Shown in pieces: positions 38,101-47,810 of a stretch of DNA of 64,000 nucleotides (the first letter of the stretch is position 1; the number at the start of each line of letters is the position of its first letter). The position numbers and the translations under genes are program-made. Under the pieces are notes generated by a model. It was not told where the DNA came from and made no database searches. It saw only the letters and a program-made list of their open reading frames with translations. Source of the stretch: Mesocentrotus franciscanus (lineage: Eukaryota > Echinodermata > Echinoidea > Camarodonta > Strongylocentrotidae); NCBI GenBank assembly GCA_037976565.1, contig CP137679.1, forward strand, positions 13,456,780-13,520,779, written 5' to 3'.

Positions 38101-38537
38101 TCCACAAGATGGAGGATGTGGTGAAAAGGCCATTGTATAATCCTGATAGCATGCAATCAGTAATATCTGGATGTTCGGACCTCATGAACGCAGCCTCCAA
38201 AGACCTGATGAATTCGAAAGGTTCGAACAATGCCGACTCTTCGCCGCTTCTTGATGACGGCCTCTCGGACCCATCGACTAAGAACCGCAATGCGCGCGGC
38301 CATCCGAAATCCACCTCCATGCCGTGCAACATAGCGGAGTACCTTTATCCTCCCGACTGGGAAAAAAACGAACCCATTTTGTTTATAGATGAGGATCCTG
38401 ATGTGCCTATTCTTGGAGGTCCACCTCGCAAAGAGAGTAAGAAGAGGCGATTTAGCGCCAATCACATGATGAACCATATAGGTTCAAGGCATCTCAAACG
38501 TAAAAAGTCACACACCAAGAACACCACTCGCGTTTGA
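29027..38537 (+). CDS. TRPC: TRPC-family cation channel, 5'-partial, nine visible exons
   Basis: This is a canonical transient receptor potential channel of the plasma membrane; family members conduct Ca2+ and Na+ downstream of phospholipase C. The exons are 29027-29151, 29582-30073, 31018-31366, 33125-33261, 33756-34468, 35346-35544, 35956 or 35973-36131, 37186-37230 and 37887-38537. All use GT-AG borders and their phases agree, except at the S6/TRP-box junction. Visible hallmarks are [18 protein letters not shown] (ankyrin), LNIYRALAS (linker), [16 protein letters not shown] (pre-S1), the S1-S6 segments, TLFWALFGL (pore helix), [13 protein letters not shown] (TRP box), LPAPFN and [16 protein letters not shown] (C-terminal helix). 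About 950 codons are visible and the N-terminal exon(s) are missing. Similarities point to both the TRPC4/5 and TRPC3/6/7 groups, so I do not assign a subtype. Oddities are the long S3-S4 insertion, the lost cysteine motif and a possible frameshift. Confidence 0.93.
29582..30073 (+). CDS. TRPC: TRPC exon: last ankyrin repeat and linker domain
   Basis: This exon has 164 codons in phase 0. It is preceded by TTATCGTTCTGCAG and followed by AAG|GTAAAA. Ankyrin-type [20 protein letters not shown] is followed by [15 protein letters not shown] and DPINTAFE, the TRPC linker helices. Between them (about 29700-29760) the usual H-x3-C-x-C-x2-C motif of TRPC channels is absent; there is no cysteine at all in that stretch. 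Codon use is GC-rich at third positions and clearly unlike the flanking introns. Confidence 0.93.
30244..30400. other. Weak foldback in TRPC intron
   Basis: CCCGACATATCAACAACTG near 30257 has an approximate inverted partner, TAGTTGTTAGTATGTCGGGC, near 30381. The arms are short and imperfect, so this may be the remnant of a small foldback element. Confidence 0.3.
30666..31017 (+). repeat. Triplicated 3' splice acceptor region before the pre-S1 exon
   Basis: Three copies of a segment run from CTGTCATCATnATGnTTGA through a T-rich tract to TTTCACACAG. Their AG ends lie at 30716, 30950 and 31017. Only the last opens a usable frame; the first two reach stops within a dozen codons or so. The bases after copy 1 (TGTGTAACGGATCACCAT) also resemble the start of the real exon (TTCGTAGCGCATCCCCAT), so the duplication included exon sequence. 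A palindromic element now splits copy 1 from copy 2. Confidence 0.8.
30744..30899. mobile_element. Palindromic MITE with 39-bp perfect arms
   Basis: The left arm starting TAGGGACTTTTAGATTTGCA (30744-30782) is the exact reverse complement of the right arm (30861-30899). About 78 bases lie between the arms, and CCTTTTAAGGCA-like phrases occur there twice. The perfect arms suggest recent insertion or sequence correction between arms. It sits within a TRPC intron, inside the duplicated acceptor segment. Confidence 0.88.
31018..31366 (+). CDS. TRPC: TRPC exon: pre-S1 elbow, S1 and start of S2
   Basis: The acceptor is TTTTTTCACACAG and the donor is ATAG|GTAAGG; the exon ends after one base of a codon. 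The translation begins [18 protein letters not shown], a strong match to the family's pre-S1 region. The amphipathic pre-S1 elbow follows, then S1 ([19 protein letters not shown]), an acidic S1-S2 extracellular loop, and [12 protein letters not shown] opening S2. Confidence 0.94.
31566..31979. mobile_element. Foldback element in TRPC intron
   Basis: The left arm around GTAACCTAGCCATCC (31566-31604) pairs with GGATGGCTAGGTTAC in the right arm (31936-31979). The flanking CCGGTCTGCGTC and GACGCGTCCGG also match. To the right, direct repeats of GTCTGGCGTCG continue to about 32015. No coding capacity is present. Confidence 0.75.
32016..33124. other. TRPC intron, remainder
   Basis: This intron sequence contains no recognised repeat. 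Short frames on both strands lack splice context. It ends with a T-rich tract and CCAG at 33124. Confidence 0.6.
33125..33261 (+). CDS. TRPC: TRPC exon: S2-S3
   Basis: The exon enters with two bases that complete the split glycine codon and ends in phase 0 at CGA AGG|GTACTT. It encodes [19 protein letters not shown], the end of S2 and the intracellular S2-S3 linker. It then encodes [19 protein letters not shown], which is S3; W-N-x-x-D-F is a family hallmark. Confidence 0.93.
33262..33755. other. TRPC intron between S3 and the insertion-bearing exon
   Basis: This intron of 494 bases has GT-AG ends and a polypyrimidine-poor but acceptable acceptor (TTTTCAAATTCACAG). The frames it contains are broken. 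Confidence 0.7.
33756..34468 (+). CDS. TRPC: TRPC exon: long S3-S4 insertion, S4 and S5
   Basis: The first 140 codons precede [20 protein letters not shown], where S4 begins. Relatives have only a short S3-S4 loop here, so roughly 125-130 residues are extra. The insertion starts Thr/Ser-rich (13 Thr and 5 Ser in about 50 residues). It continues as a charged helix with hydrophobics at 3-4 spacing, for example [15 protein letters not shown] and [12 protein letters not shown], and ends in an Ala/Gly/basic stretch. Two N-glycosylation sequons (NTT, NWS) fit the extracellular side. S4-S5 ([19 protein letters not shown], then [14 protein letters not shown]) are typical. No internal AG provides an in-frame phase-0 acceptor that would skip the insertion. 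The exon ends GAA AC|GTAAGT. Confidence 0.9.
34469..35345. other. TRPC intron with (TA)n and (CTT)n
   Basis: (TA)n tracts lie at about 34514-34535 and 35160-35188, and a nearly pure (CTT)n run at about 34961-35024. Its 3' part carries duplicated acceptor-like units, described separately. Confidence 0.8.
35111..35355 (+). repeat. Tandem acceptor-like units before the pore exon
   Basis: The phrase ACATTAACCTGAATTTATGT leading to GAAATGTGAACAGGGTGCAG begins at about 35217 and 35311; a decayed copy begins at about 35109. The AG ends of the two good copies are at 35251 and 35345. The upstream copy even shares the first exon bases (GGTGCAGTAT), but it opens a frame that stops after about 15 codons. 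The last copy forms the working acceptor. Confidence 0.85.
35346..35544 (+). CDS. TRPC: TRPC exon: pore helix, selectivity region and S6
   Basis: One base completes a Thr codon from the previous exon. The translation runs [15 protein letters not shown], the pore helix with the conserved [22 protein letters not shown] and [19 protein letters not shown] follow as S6. The exon ends in phase 0 at GAG|GTGATA. Two cysteines in the preceding exon (VICDTN and EHCKQP) could form the turret disulfide seen in related channels; that is inference. Confidence 0.93.
35545..35955. other. TRPC intron after S6
   Basis: This AT-rich intron ends with a strong polypyrimidine tract and TACAG at 35955. Short frames inside it are not coding. 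Confidence 0.7.
35956..36131 (+). CDS. TRPC: TRPC exon: TRP box (frame problem at its 5' end)
   Basis: The strong acceptor at 35955 should give residues D-D-S-x-V-Q before [13 protein letters not shown]. That would match the I-E-D-D pattern of TRPC3/6/7 in both length and residues. In the given sequence one base is missing near 35966, so this reading shifts frame and reaches TGA at 36001. A second AG at 35972 gives TGG AAA TTC in phase 0, restoring the frame and an EWKFSR box but losing about six residues of the S6-TRP connector. Downstream, SLPAPFNVI and KHRQEIR are intact to the donor AGA|GTAAGT. The exon body is certain; its exact start is not. Confidence 0.85.
36132..37185. other. TRPC intron, possible hAT remnant
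   Basis: CCTGGATCCGCCTCAATG at about 36451-36468, beside a poly-C run, resembles the tip of an hAT element in reverse orientation. The partner end is unclear. Nothing else is recognised. Confidence 0.45.
37186..37230 (+). CDS. TRPC: TRPC small exon (15 codons)
   Basis: The acceptor is TATGAACTTACAG and the donor is AGG|GTAAGC, and both ends are in phase 0. It encodes [15 protein letters not shown], a charged helix that leads directly into [10 protein letters not shown] of the next exon. Related channels have YQEVM-type sequence there. The short exon could be optional without breaking the frame. Confidence 0.85.
37231..37886. other. TRPC last intron
   Basis: This AT-rich intron has GT-AG ends and an acceptor at CTAATTCTCAG. 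A frame at 37685-37879 is not supported. Confidence 0.7.
37887..38537 (+). CDS. TRPC: TRPC last exon: C-terminal helix and tail to stop
   Basis: It begins [20 protein letters not shown] and [18 protein letters not shown], the conserved C-terminal connecting helix. [14 protein letters not shown] follows as the start of the coiled coil that bundles the tetramer. A tail of about 140 residues, hydrophilic with Ser and Lys clusters, has no recognisable family match. The stop is TGA at 38535-38537. Codon use stays exon-like to the end. The last residues (TTRV) could act as a PDZ-binding end; this is inference from the T-x-V pattern. Confidence 0.92.
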   Translation, partial: EIMGKLVKRYIFDAKRDEDENNQEQWVNRLKQDISGFKYEMFEALTGMDKKMSEMEQRIEDGGVKEPGTQMFHKMEDVVKRPLYNPDSMQSVISGCSDLMNAASKDLMNSKGSNNADSSPLLDDGLSDPSTKNRNARGHPKSTSMPCNIAEYLYPPDWEKNEPILFIDEDPDVPILGGPPRKESKKRRFSANHMMNHIGSRHLKRKKSHTKNTTRV

Positions 38538-40895
38538 CAGGGATATGTGGGTTGACACGATTTCGACTCCGAATGTCATCCATACATTATCCTTGTCCTT
38601 TTTTCAACAGCAAATAATGATTATGATTATACAAATAGTAATTATATATATGTATGTTCATGAACAATTGGTGCTTTTCGATATTTGGACTAATGTTTAC
38701 GTATAATGACTGACGGTTTTATCCCTAACTTTCAAGGCCCTGGTAACGTGCTTGTAATTACGCACATTGTTTTGCCTTTTTCTGCCCTGGATGCTGCTTT
38801 GACCGGCCTATTCTTCGATCATAAAAATCATGACAAGATTTCGCAGTCAAAAACAGTTTGATGATTGACTGATTGAGGGCAAATATGTATTTACAGATAC
38901 TGAAGTTAGAAGATTTCTTAAGCCAATTTTATTCCAATTATGACGAGTCTTTACAGTGTTATGGTCTGTTGTGACCTGATCATGCTTCTCAATCCGAATC
39001 TCTCATTTTAAAAGAGAGTGACAAATAATATTTTTTTCTCAATTAATGAACATGACGTAGTTTTCATATCTATTTAATTAATGAAAGCATTTTCCCCTAG
39101 AAAAAAATGTTTGAGCTGTATCCCTGTAAATATTGGATAGGGCATTAAATCAAGTTGCTGGCAAGCGTTCTTTGAAATGAACTTTTGGGGAGTTCATGAT
39201 CACTATATATCAAAAGACACAAAATAGGCAGAATAGAAACATGAATGCCCTTAATGATTAGTTTTACATCTTGCATATTTGGTATCAAAATATGAATGAG
39301 ACTGTAGATTTTTATTTTTTAAGGGATCCGTCTTATTGGCGTAGCAGGGATCAAGCCATCGAAGGGTACTAGCATTATAGTGAGGGAGGGGTTCCCCCAG
39401 TGTATTATTAGATTGATAAATTGCAAAAGAAATAGTATGTGGGTGAATGAGGGTTGTGAGGGCGTCGTATCACATTCTTTTCACGTTGCCTTTCCTCTTC
39501 CTATTCCCCTTCTCTTTTCTCTGTCTCACTTTTAAGGACCGGGGTGCCCCTATATCCACGTCAGTGGTCCCCCGGCACCGCCTAAATAGGGTTACAGAAG
39601 ACTCTTAGATTTAGCATCAATATCATACTCATATTTATGTTTGGGTTATATTTTTGGACGGTGCATTGAGATAAGCGCAGTAACTAAAGTAGTAACAATT
39701 ATGATAATTTACAGTGCTTAGGTTTTACATAGTTAAACAAAAAGGAGTTTAGGTACTTCTAAAAGTCTCCATCTCATTTGCGAACTGCGAGTCAATTTTT
39801 GTTTTTATCCTATATAGTCATACAGTGATATTGTGATCATGAATTAGATGATGCAAATAATTTCAAGTCGATTTTGTCACAATTTTTTTCTTTTTACAGT
39901 CATGTAATTATTCCGTTTAAAAAAGATTAAAGAGGTATATATGCTTGGATTGAGTGTTATGCAATAATATATATTATTGCTTGTACTAGAAAATGTTACT
40001 ATTCAACACCTCAGAGGAACACTTTTTGCCGATTTGTGTTTTTAAAAAGGAGAAATATCACCATCAGTAGCAATGGCGTATGTAGAAAATATAAACATGT
40101 GTTTCCAAAGTCACCAGAAATGTTGAAATTCCTGTATTTATTTTCATCAAAATTACACATATAACATCAATACAAACAGTTCACTATGTACATTAAAAGG
40201 AGAAAAAATGGGCATCATGTAAAATATGTATGTAAACTGTGTTAGTAAAACAGAAATGAAAAAATATATTCAAACCGTTTTTGAAAAATGAACATAATTT
40301 CGGGGATAGGCTGCTATTGCAAGAACAAAAAGTATTTCTTCTTGCCCGGCAAACTGCCAGAAGTGGGATACAAAAGACAATTGTCTTAGTATTCAATTTG
40401 AAGGAGAAACAAATATTGACTGATTTGTTTTTCCACGGTGAGTTATTAAAAGAAAATAAAGTACACCAAATGCTCAATTTAATGCTTAAATTTCATTTTC
40501 AGCAAGAACATTTAAACGGAAGAGGTGAACAAAATCGATACATTCACCCAATAAATGAATGTTGCATCCGACGAGGTGAAAATAAAAAATCTAAAGAGAG
40601 TGTCCAGAAAAGAATCATTTCCAACTTGCCCACACGTTTGCCCACAATTCATTTAAAGGATAGACGTATCTCAAATGTTACGAAGGATTTATGTGCTTAA
40701 TTCGCAGCAGCCAAGCAAATAAGGACATTTTACTATTTAAACATTTTAGGTTCCAATTTGTCCATCTTTTGTTTTATACATCTTCTTTTTCAAAGGATAT
40801 TTAATATGTGACTAAAACTGAAAAATGGAGAGGATTACTACCACGCCAGTTTGGGTATACATGAACAACCTATTAATTTGTAAACGTTTCTACTT
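38538..40895. other. Probable TRPC 3' UTR followed by non-coding DNA
   Basis: The 3' UTR must start here, but its end is not clear. ATTAAA at 39144-39149 is a candidate poly(A) signal with no strong supporting context. A 139-codon frame at 40281-40700 is unrecognisable. Confidence 0.5.
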
Positions 40896-41798
40896 TGGCT
40901 ACTGTGGACTCTACTAATATTACTACATATGACACTACTACTTCTATTAACTTTTCTACTACTTCGACAACTACTACTTCTACTACTACTACTACTACTA
41001 CTACCACTACCACTACCACTACTACTACTACTACTACTCCTACTGATATTACTTCTACTACTACTACTCGTTCTACTACTACTACTACTACTACTCCTAC
41101 TACTATTACTACTCGTACTAATATTACTACTCCTACTACTATTACTACTCGTACTACTTCTATTAACAATAGTATTAATAATATCAGTAGTAATGATAAC
41201 AATCCAACAGAAAATAATGCTACTTCTAGTTAAACTAGCATTACTATATTGCAATAGTTAGTACTTCTTCTACTAATTCATAGACACATGTGTATTAATG
41301 CACGAAAACAAACGTTGCATTTACCTCTGTAATACTGATTGTATGTACTACTCGAACTCTTTTCCTTATTACTACTACAATCCTTCTAAATTCAACTATT
41401 ATAACTACTCCTAATACTGCTACTGATACTATTGTTACTACCACCACTACTACTACTTCTAGTACTACTAATACTACTATCACTACTACTAATAATAATA
41501 AATTGCATGACTGTGTTTGTTCGGATTTAACTGATGTAATTGATACGAATACAATTATATGTTTAACCTACTTCGATTATCCTTACAATTACTCTTATTA
41601 CCGACCATCATCACCACTACTAAAACAAGAACAACAACAAGAACAACAACAGCTTATACTACTACTACTACCTCTACTGCTACTACTGATACTACTACTG
41701 ATACTATTCTACTACTACTAATTCTACTATACTACTATTATACTACTACCACTATTATACTACTACTATCACTACTACTATTACTACTTCTACTACTA

Positions 41799-41834
<36 letters not shown>

Positions 41835-43025
41835 TTGCTTCTGGTACTACTACTACCCTAATGAAATGATGAGGTAAATCCTAGCACTTTCTAATAACCA
41901 TTGATTTGCATTGTACAAGACTGGCTTGTAACATATATTTTTTACTTGCAATATTGTGTTGTCTTTATTTTCACGACCGACAAACAGACATAAAGGACGA
42001 CTGATAATTATACCAAAAAAAATGAAACGGTGACTAAAAATGTAGACAGAAATGCACAATTGTGTTATTAATATTTGTAATTACTAATGTTCTTTATTTC
42101 TACTTTTATTTATTCATTTATTTATTTGTAATATGATTATTATTACGATTAATTATAAGTAGTTGTATTATTTTTTTCATTTTTATTTATGGGGGGGGGG
42201 CTTTTTACGGTAGCACAGTATGGACAAAGGACGATGGTTATTTAGAAGACGGCATAGAGGAACGTAAGCTTTTACCAAAAACTATGCACATCCTCTGTCG
42301 GGCATTTATAAATTATCAACATTCCGTAACCTTGAAAATGGTTAACACAAACTCACCTGACTGTTTCAAAGGTACGACTTGCGAGGATAATACGTATGCA
42401 CTTTAATACAAATGAATAATTACTACTACTTCGACGACGATGACGGCTGCGGTTATTGTTACTTCTACTACTACTACTACTACTACTACACTTATAGTGC
42501 ATCTAATTCAATAATGAGTGTAACTTTTGTTTCATTAGCTACCTTGGCAATACTACCACTGCTATTAATATGTGTTTTTTTAATACGAATTTTACGTCCT
42601 CTTGATATTGCTACAATTATTACTATTATACTGCTAACTTTGATAGTACCACAACGTATACTGTTACTACTTTTACTTTTACAACAACTACAACAACAAA
42701 TAGTACCACTACTAATATTACTTAAACTACTACTAGTAATACTACTGTAATTACACATAATACTACCTCTGCTCGTAGTACTCCTATTACTGCTACTACT
42801 ATTACTACAACGATTCTTACTACCACTGCATACAAATAGTGATAACATTTTCTTCATTGTAGCTTTTCAGGGCTTTATAAATACTAATATTACTTTAACT
42901 CAAAATCAACAACAATACCAATGACCCTACGATGTCTACTGCAACTACTGATGCCACCGCTGCTGATGCTATTAATACTCCTACTACTATAAATACTATG
43001 GCTGCTACTACCACACCACTGTTGT

Positions 43026-43071
<46 letters not shown>

Positions 43072-43469
43072 GCTGCCGCTGCTGCTAGTGCTGTTGTCAC
43101 CATCACCACCACTATTACTACTACCTTTGCTACTAATAGTAGTATTACTACTAGTACCAGTAATTATACTACAGTAACCTCCTCTTACACGACCTACTTT
43201 TCTTAATACTACTGCTGCTGCTGGTGCCGCTGCTACTATTATTACTGCTGCAACGTCCTTTATTGTTTTTTACTTATGACGCTATTAATAATGTTTATTA
43301 AGACTATCCTACCTCTACTAACTATGTTATGAATTTGTCAATCAATGGCAATGTCGAGGACCAATACTGGTCACTCGATGGGTCAACATGCATATAAGTG
43401 GTTGGCGCAATGAGAACCTGCAAAACATAATTGACATTACTACTACTAGTTCTACTACTACTACTACTT

Positions 43470-43514
<45 letters not shown>

Positions 43515-43647
43515 ATACTACTACTACTACTATGTATATTACTACTACCTCTAATCCTACTATTTATAATACCACTACTACTACACTTACCACTACCTAT
43601 ATTACCACTCCTACTACTTATACTACTACTACTACTACTACCTCTAT

Positions 43648-43680
<33 letters not shown>

Positions 43681-44245
43681 TACTGCTGCTACTGCCACTA
43701 CGACCTCTATTACTTCTACTGATAGTATCACTGCTGCTGCCACTTTTGCTAATACTAGTTATTTCTGCTTATATAAGGTGACGGTGATATTGATAAAGGT
43801 GATGTATGGCATCTATTTTCCACCATATCATTACCAAAAGCATATATATATATATATATGCTATATGATACATATATATAAATATATATGTATGCACAGG
43901 TTACTCCATTAAAGTCAATATTCACACACCTACAGACTGATATATAATATTTTTAGAGCTGATGTTCTGTGATTTTAATTTCACGAAGAGCGGAAAGGTG
44001 CGAGTTTCACAAACGCTGATCAGAGGATAAAAAGGCACAACCTCCATATTTGTTTAATAAGCATAATTAGGGTACCTGGAGAGTGAGTCCAAATGAGCGC
44101 AAACGTGGACTAGGACTACTGCTACTACTACTACTACTTCTACTACTACTACTACTACTACTTCGACTACTCCCACTGCTGCTGATACTGCTGCTACTAC
44201 TAATATTACTACTACAACTACTACTACTGCTGCTGCTGCTGGTAA

Positions 44246-44280
<35 letters not shown>

Positions 44281-44711
44281 TTATTACTTCTCCTGCTGCT
44301 GCTGCACTTGCTACCACTACTACTACCTCTTTTATCACTCCATTACTACTAAACTTATCGACATTGGTCTGGTAGCTACATTTATTAACTATTACTATAT
44401 GTACTACTATTACTATCACTACAATTAATTTGTTTACTAAAACTATTACTTCTACTACTAATGCCACTACGACTGCTGTCAGGCGCGGATCCAGGATTTC
44501 TTAGGGGGGGGGCCAAATTTGAAATTGTGCAAGCCAAATATTGGTACGTAATGGTGACCACTAAAGCAGTGGCGTAATGAGCAAAATCGTTTGGGGGGCC
44601 AGAAAAAAAATCGGCATCACCACAACTCTTACACGGAGGCCCTGCTGAACGTTTTTCAAAGTGATGGGGGAGGCTAAAGTATTTACGATCAGGTAGAGCG
44701 TAGCGTAAAGT

Positions 44712-45362
44712 GGCGTGGGGCCTAGGGGCAAAGCCCCGGCGGGGGTCAAGGGGCGGAGCCCCTGAAGCTTATGGCGTATGGGTATTAAATTACCGTCAGA
44801 TGAGCATCCAGGGGCCCGCCTTAGGGCCCTAGGTGGGGTCCAGGGGGCAGAGCCCCCGGAAGCTCAGGGGTTTAAGGCATTTAATTACGGTCAGATGAGC
44901 ATATTTTTATACCTTATTTGTGACACTGGCAGGTCACTAATTGGCGTGGGGTCCAGGGGCGGAGCCCCCTGAAGCTCAGGAGTTTTAGGCATTAAATTAC
45001 GGTCAGATGAGCATCCAGGGGCCCGCCTTAGGGCCCTAGGTGGGGTCCAGGGGGCAGAGCCCCGGAAGCTCAGGGGTTTAAGGCACTTAATTACGGTCAG
45101 ATGAGCATATTTTGATGCCTTATTTGTGACACTGGCAGGTCGCTAATTGGCGTGGGGTCCAAGGGGCGGAGCCCCCTGAAGCTCAGGGGTTTCAAGCATT
45201 AAATTACGGTCATATGAGCATCCAGGGGCCCGCCTTAGGGCCCTAGGTGGGGTCAAGGGGGCAGAGCCCTCGGAAGCTCAGGGGTTTTAGGCATTTAATT
45301 ACGGTCAGATGAGCTTATTTTGACACCTTATTTGTGACACCGGCAGGTTACTAATTGGCGTG
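44712..45362. repeat. Tandem array of about 206-bp units inside the hAT element
   Basis: GGCGTGGGG-like starts lie at about 44712, 44943, 45149 and 45357, giving periods of about 231, 206 and 208. Each unit is itself two related halves, because GTCAGATGAGCAT (or a one-base variant) recurs six times at roughly 100-base spacing. The halves carry palindromic GGGGCGGAGCCCC and GGGCCCGCCTTAGGGCCC phrases. Confidence 0.9.
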
Positions 45363-45365
45363 GGC

Positions 45366-45905
45366 TCCCCTTCCTCTTCCCTTTCTTCTCTCTCTTTTAA
45401 ATTTTGCTGGGGAGGGGCGGGCAAGGGCCTTTCGGTCCCCCGATTCGGAGGATGTTGGCCGAATTAATCGCAACTGATCTCACTTTTCTTTTCTTCTTCT
45501 TCTTTTTTGTTCCCTTTTAGCTCTCCTCTTTCCCTTTCCCTTCCCCTTTTTTTTGAGGGGTGGGGAGAGGCAAGGGCCTTTTGCCCCCCCCCCCGATCCA
45601 CAACTTCTTTGCGTGAAAATCGCAACTGATATCTCCCTTCTTTTTTTTTTCTTATTCCTCTTTATTTCCTTCCCTTTATCTCCTCTTTTCCTTTTTTCTT
45701 CCCCTTTCCCTCCTTCTCTCTTTTTTTGTTTGCTGGGGGGGGGGTAAGGCAACAGCCTGGGAGGCAAGACCCTTTCGGCCCCCCGATCTCCTTCTTTCCA
45801 AATTTTCTTGTCTGCTTCCTCTTCTTTCTTTCCCTTTCCCTTCTTTTCCTTCTCTCTCTCTCTCTTTTTTTTTTGGGGGGGGAGCCAAGGCCCCTGCCCC
45901 CTCGA
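45366..45905. repeat. Subterminal tandem repeats of the hAT element
   Basis: About four degenerate units are present. Each has a CT/T-rich tract, then a G-run followed by CAAGGGCCTTT-like sequence, then CCCCCGATC. Two of them continue into CGCAACTGAT. The last unit merges into the right inverted repeat, so the array looks like repeated amplification of the element's own right end. Confidence 0.75.
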
Positions 45906-46040
45906 TCCGCGCCTGACTGCTGTCATGTATATTACTACTACAATTGTTATTACTACAAATATTACAACAGCAACAACAACAACTACTACTAATACTACTA
46001 CACCAACAACAACAACTACTACTACTACTTCTACCAATAT

Positions 46041-46078
<38 letters not shown>

Positions 46079-47605
46079 GTAGTAGTAGTACTACTGATAT
46101 TACTACTACTGTTGCATCTAATATTGCTACCAGCACCACCACCACCACTCATATTACTGCTTCCTTAACACACTTCGTCGTGGCTTATTCTTTTTTAATG
46201 TGATACTTATTTTACCATGACAAAAAACTATTATTTCTACTACGACAGCAACGACAACGCTGGCTGTTACTACAACTACTACAACTTAGATATAGTATTA
46301 ATTTCACTACTATAATCATTCTAGTTCTACTACTACATTGACTTCGTTCAAAGCTCTAGTATAAACTATTACTGAAAAACAGTAGAGTTTTAACCTTTTG
46401 CAAAGACTCTACATACAAATACTATAGAACAGTATATTCTCTGGTAGTTAAATTGTTAATCTACAATAAATATTTACAATCCATACGTCAACCTTCCCAA
46501 CGATTAATACGATACAGGTATTTATACTATGCTACTATTATCACCACCAACACCAACATCACCACTGCTACTACTCGTACTACTACTACGACTACTGCTA
46601 TTACTACTAGCACTACTACTCTTACTTATATTATTACTACTACTTCTACTACTACTCCTACTCATTTTCCTCCTACACCAACAACAACCACAAAATTATT
46701 ACTACTATTATTACTACTTATACTACTACTACTACAACTAATATTACTAGTACTATTACTTCTACTTCTCCTACTCATAATTCTCATTGTACTAGTATGA
46801 CTAATACTATTACTACTACCACCGATATTACCACTACGACGACGACCATGACGACTATAAGCCCTACTACTACTATTGCAACAACTACTGCTACTTCTAT
46901 TTGTAGTGCTACTGGTTTCTTACCACAGATAGCAGTATATACTAGTAATGCTGCTGCTGTTGCTACTACTACTGCTACTACTAATAATAATAATAATTAT
47001 AATGTTACCACTACTCCAAATACTACCTGTACTACTACTAACATAACCACCACCACCACCACCACTACACTAATAATAATAATAATACTTTTCCTTCTCC
47101 TCCTATCACTACTTCGGCGGCTGCTGCTGCTACTACTGCTGCTACTATAGCAACTACTACTGCTAATTCTAATACTACAACTTTAACTGCTGCTGTTAGT
47201 ACTACTATTTGCACAATTTTTAAAAGTTTGACTGCTGTTACTCTTGCAAATACTACTACTACTACTCCGAAAACCTCCTTTAATACCAAGTTCTATACTA
47301 CTTCTAATATTTCTATTATGATGACTCAATACTGTAGCTAAGAACTAGAGCATTGGTAGCATCTTTTTTAATTCACTTGAAATAAATGTCGGATATGTAC
47401 TTGTAAAAACCACCTCTAGTACATTTCGTTTTCAATAATATAAAGAAACAAACTACTACGAAAACGAGGACGACGACGAAGACGTTGCTACTATTACTCT
47501 CCAAAGCAATTTACAAGGCTATTACGTACACCTTCTACGACCGTTTAAGATGACAAATGATTTTCCATGAGATATAAGAATTACTCGTATTACAGTTAGT
47601 ACAGC

Positions 47606-47810
47606 CAGGACCGTACGAAGGATGTTTTTTCCACGGAGGGGGGATTAACGTCGGTTTTTTTTCTTCACCCTTTAGCACACAAAAAAAGGTATTTTTTTTT
47701 TTTTTTACACTTGAAAAAAAAAGTGAGGGGAAGGAGGGTTTCCTCCGAAACACACACATAACAAAATTGAGGGGGGTTTGACCCCAACCCCCCATCTGCG
47801 TACGCGCCTG
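47606..47810. mobile_element. Short hAT-like MITE inside the triplet array
   Basis: The left end CAGGACCGTACGAAGGATG and the right end (reverse complement CAGGCGCGTACGCAGATG) form imperfect inverted repeats. The flanking octamers AGTACAGC and ACTACAAC agree at six of eight positions, consistent with an eroded target duplication. The element is 205 bases long with a poly-T/poly-A interior and no coding capacity. Confidence 0.65.

Larger units (their letters stand above)
44480..45915. mobile_element. Non-autonomous hAT-type element with 8-bp target duplication
   Basis: The left end CAGGCGCGGATCCAGG and the right end (reverse complement CAGGCGCGGATCGAGG) form terminal inverted repeats with 12 perfect bases. 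ACTGCTGT flanks both ends exactly (44472-44479 and 45916-45923). Eight-base duplications and CAGGxGCGGATCC tips are typical of hAT transposons. No transposase is present; the interior is filled by two tandem arrays. CAGTGGCGTAATGAGC at 44567 looks like the tip of a second, nested hAT element. Confidence 0.87.

Noticed and set aside
40281..40700. A 139-codon + strand frame
   Set aside because: No recognisable motif, AT-rich composition, no flanking splice or promoter signals, and an overlapping antisense frame at 40193-40477 is equally plausible by chance.
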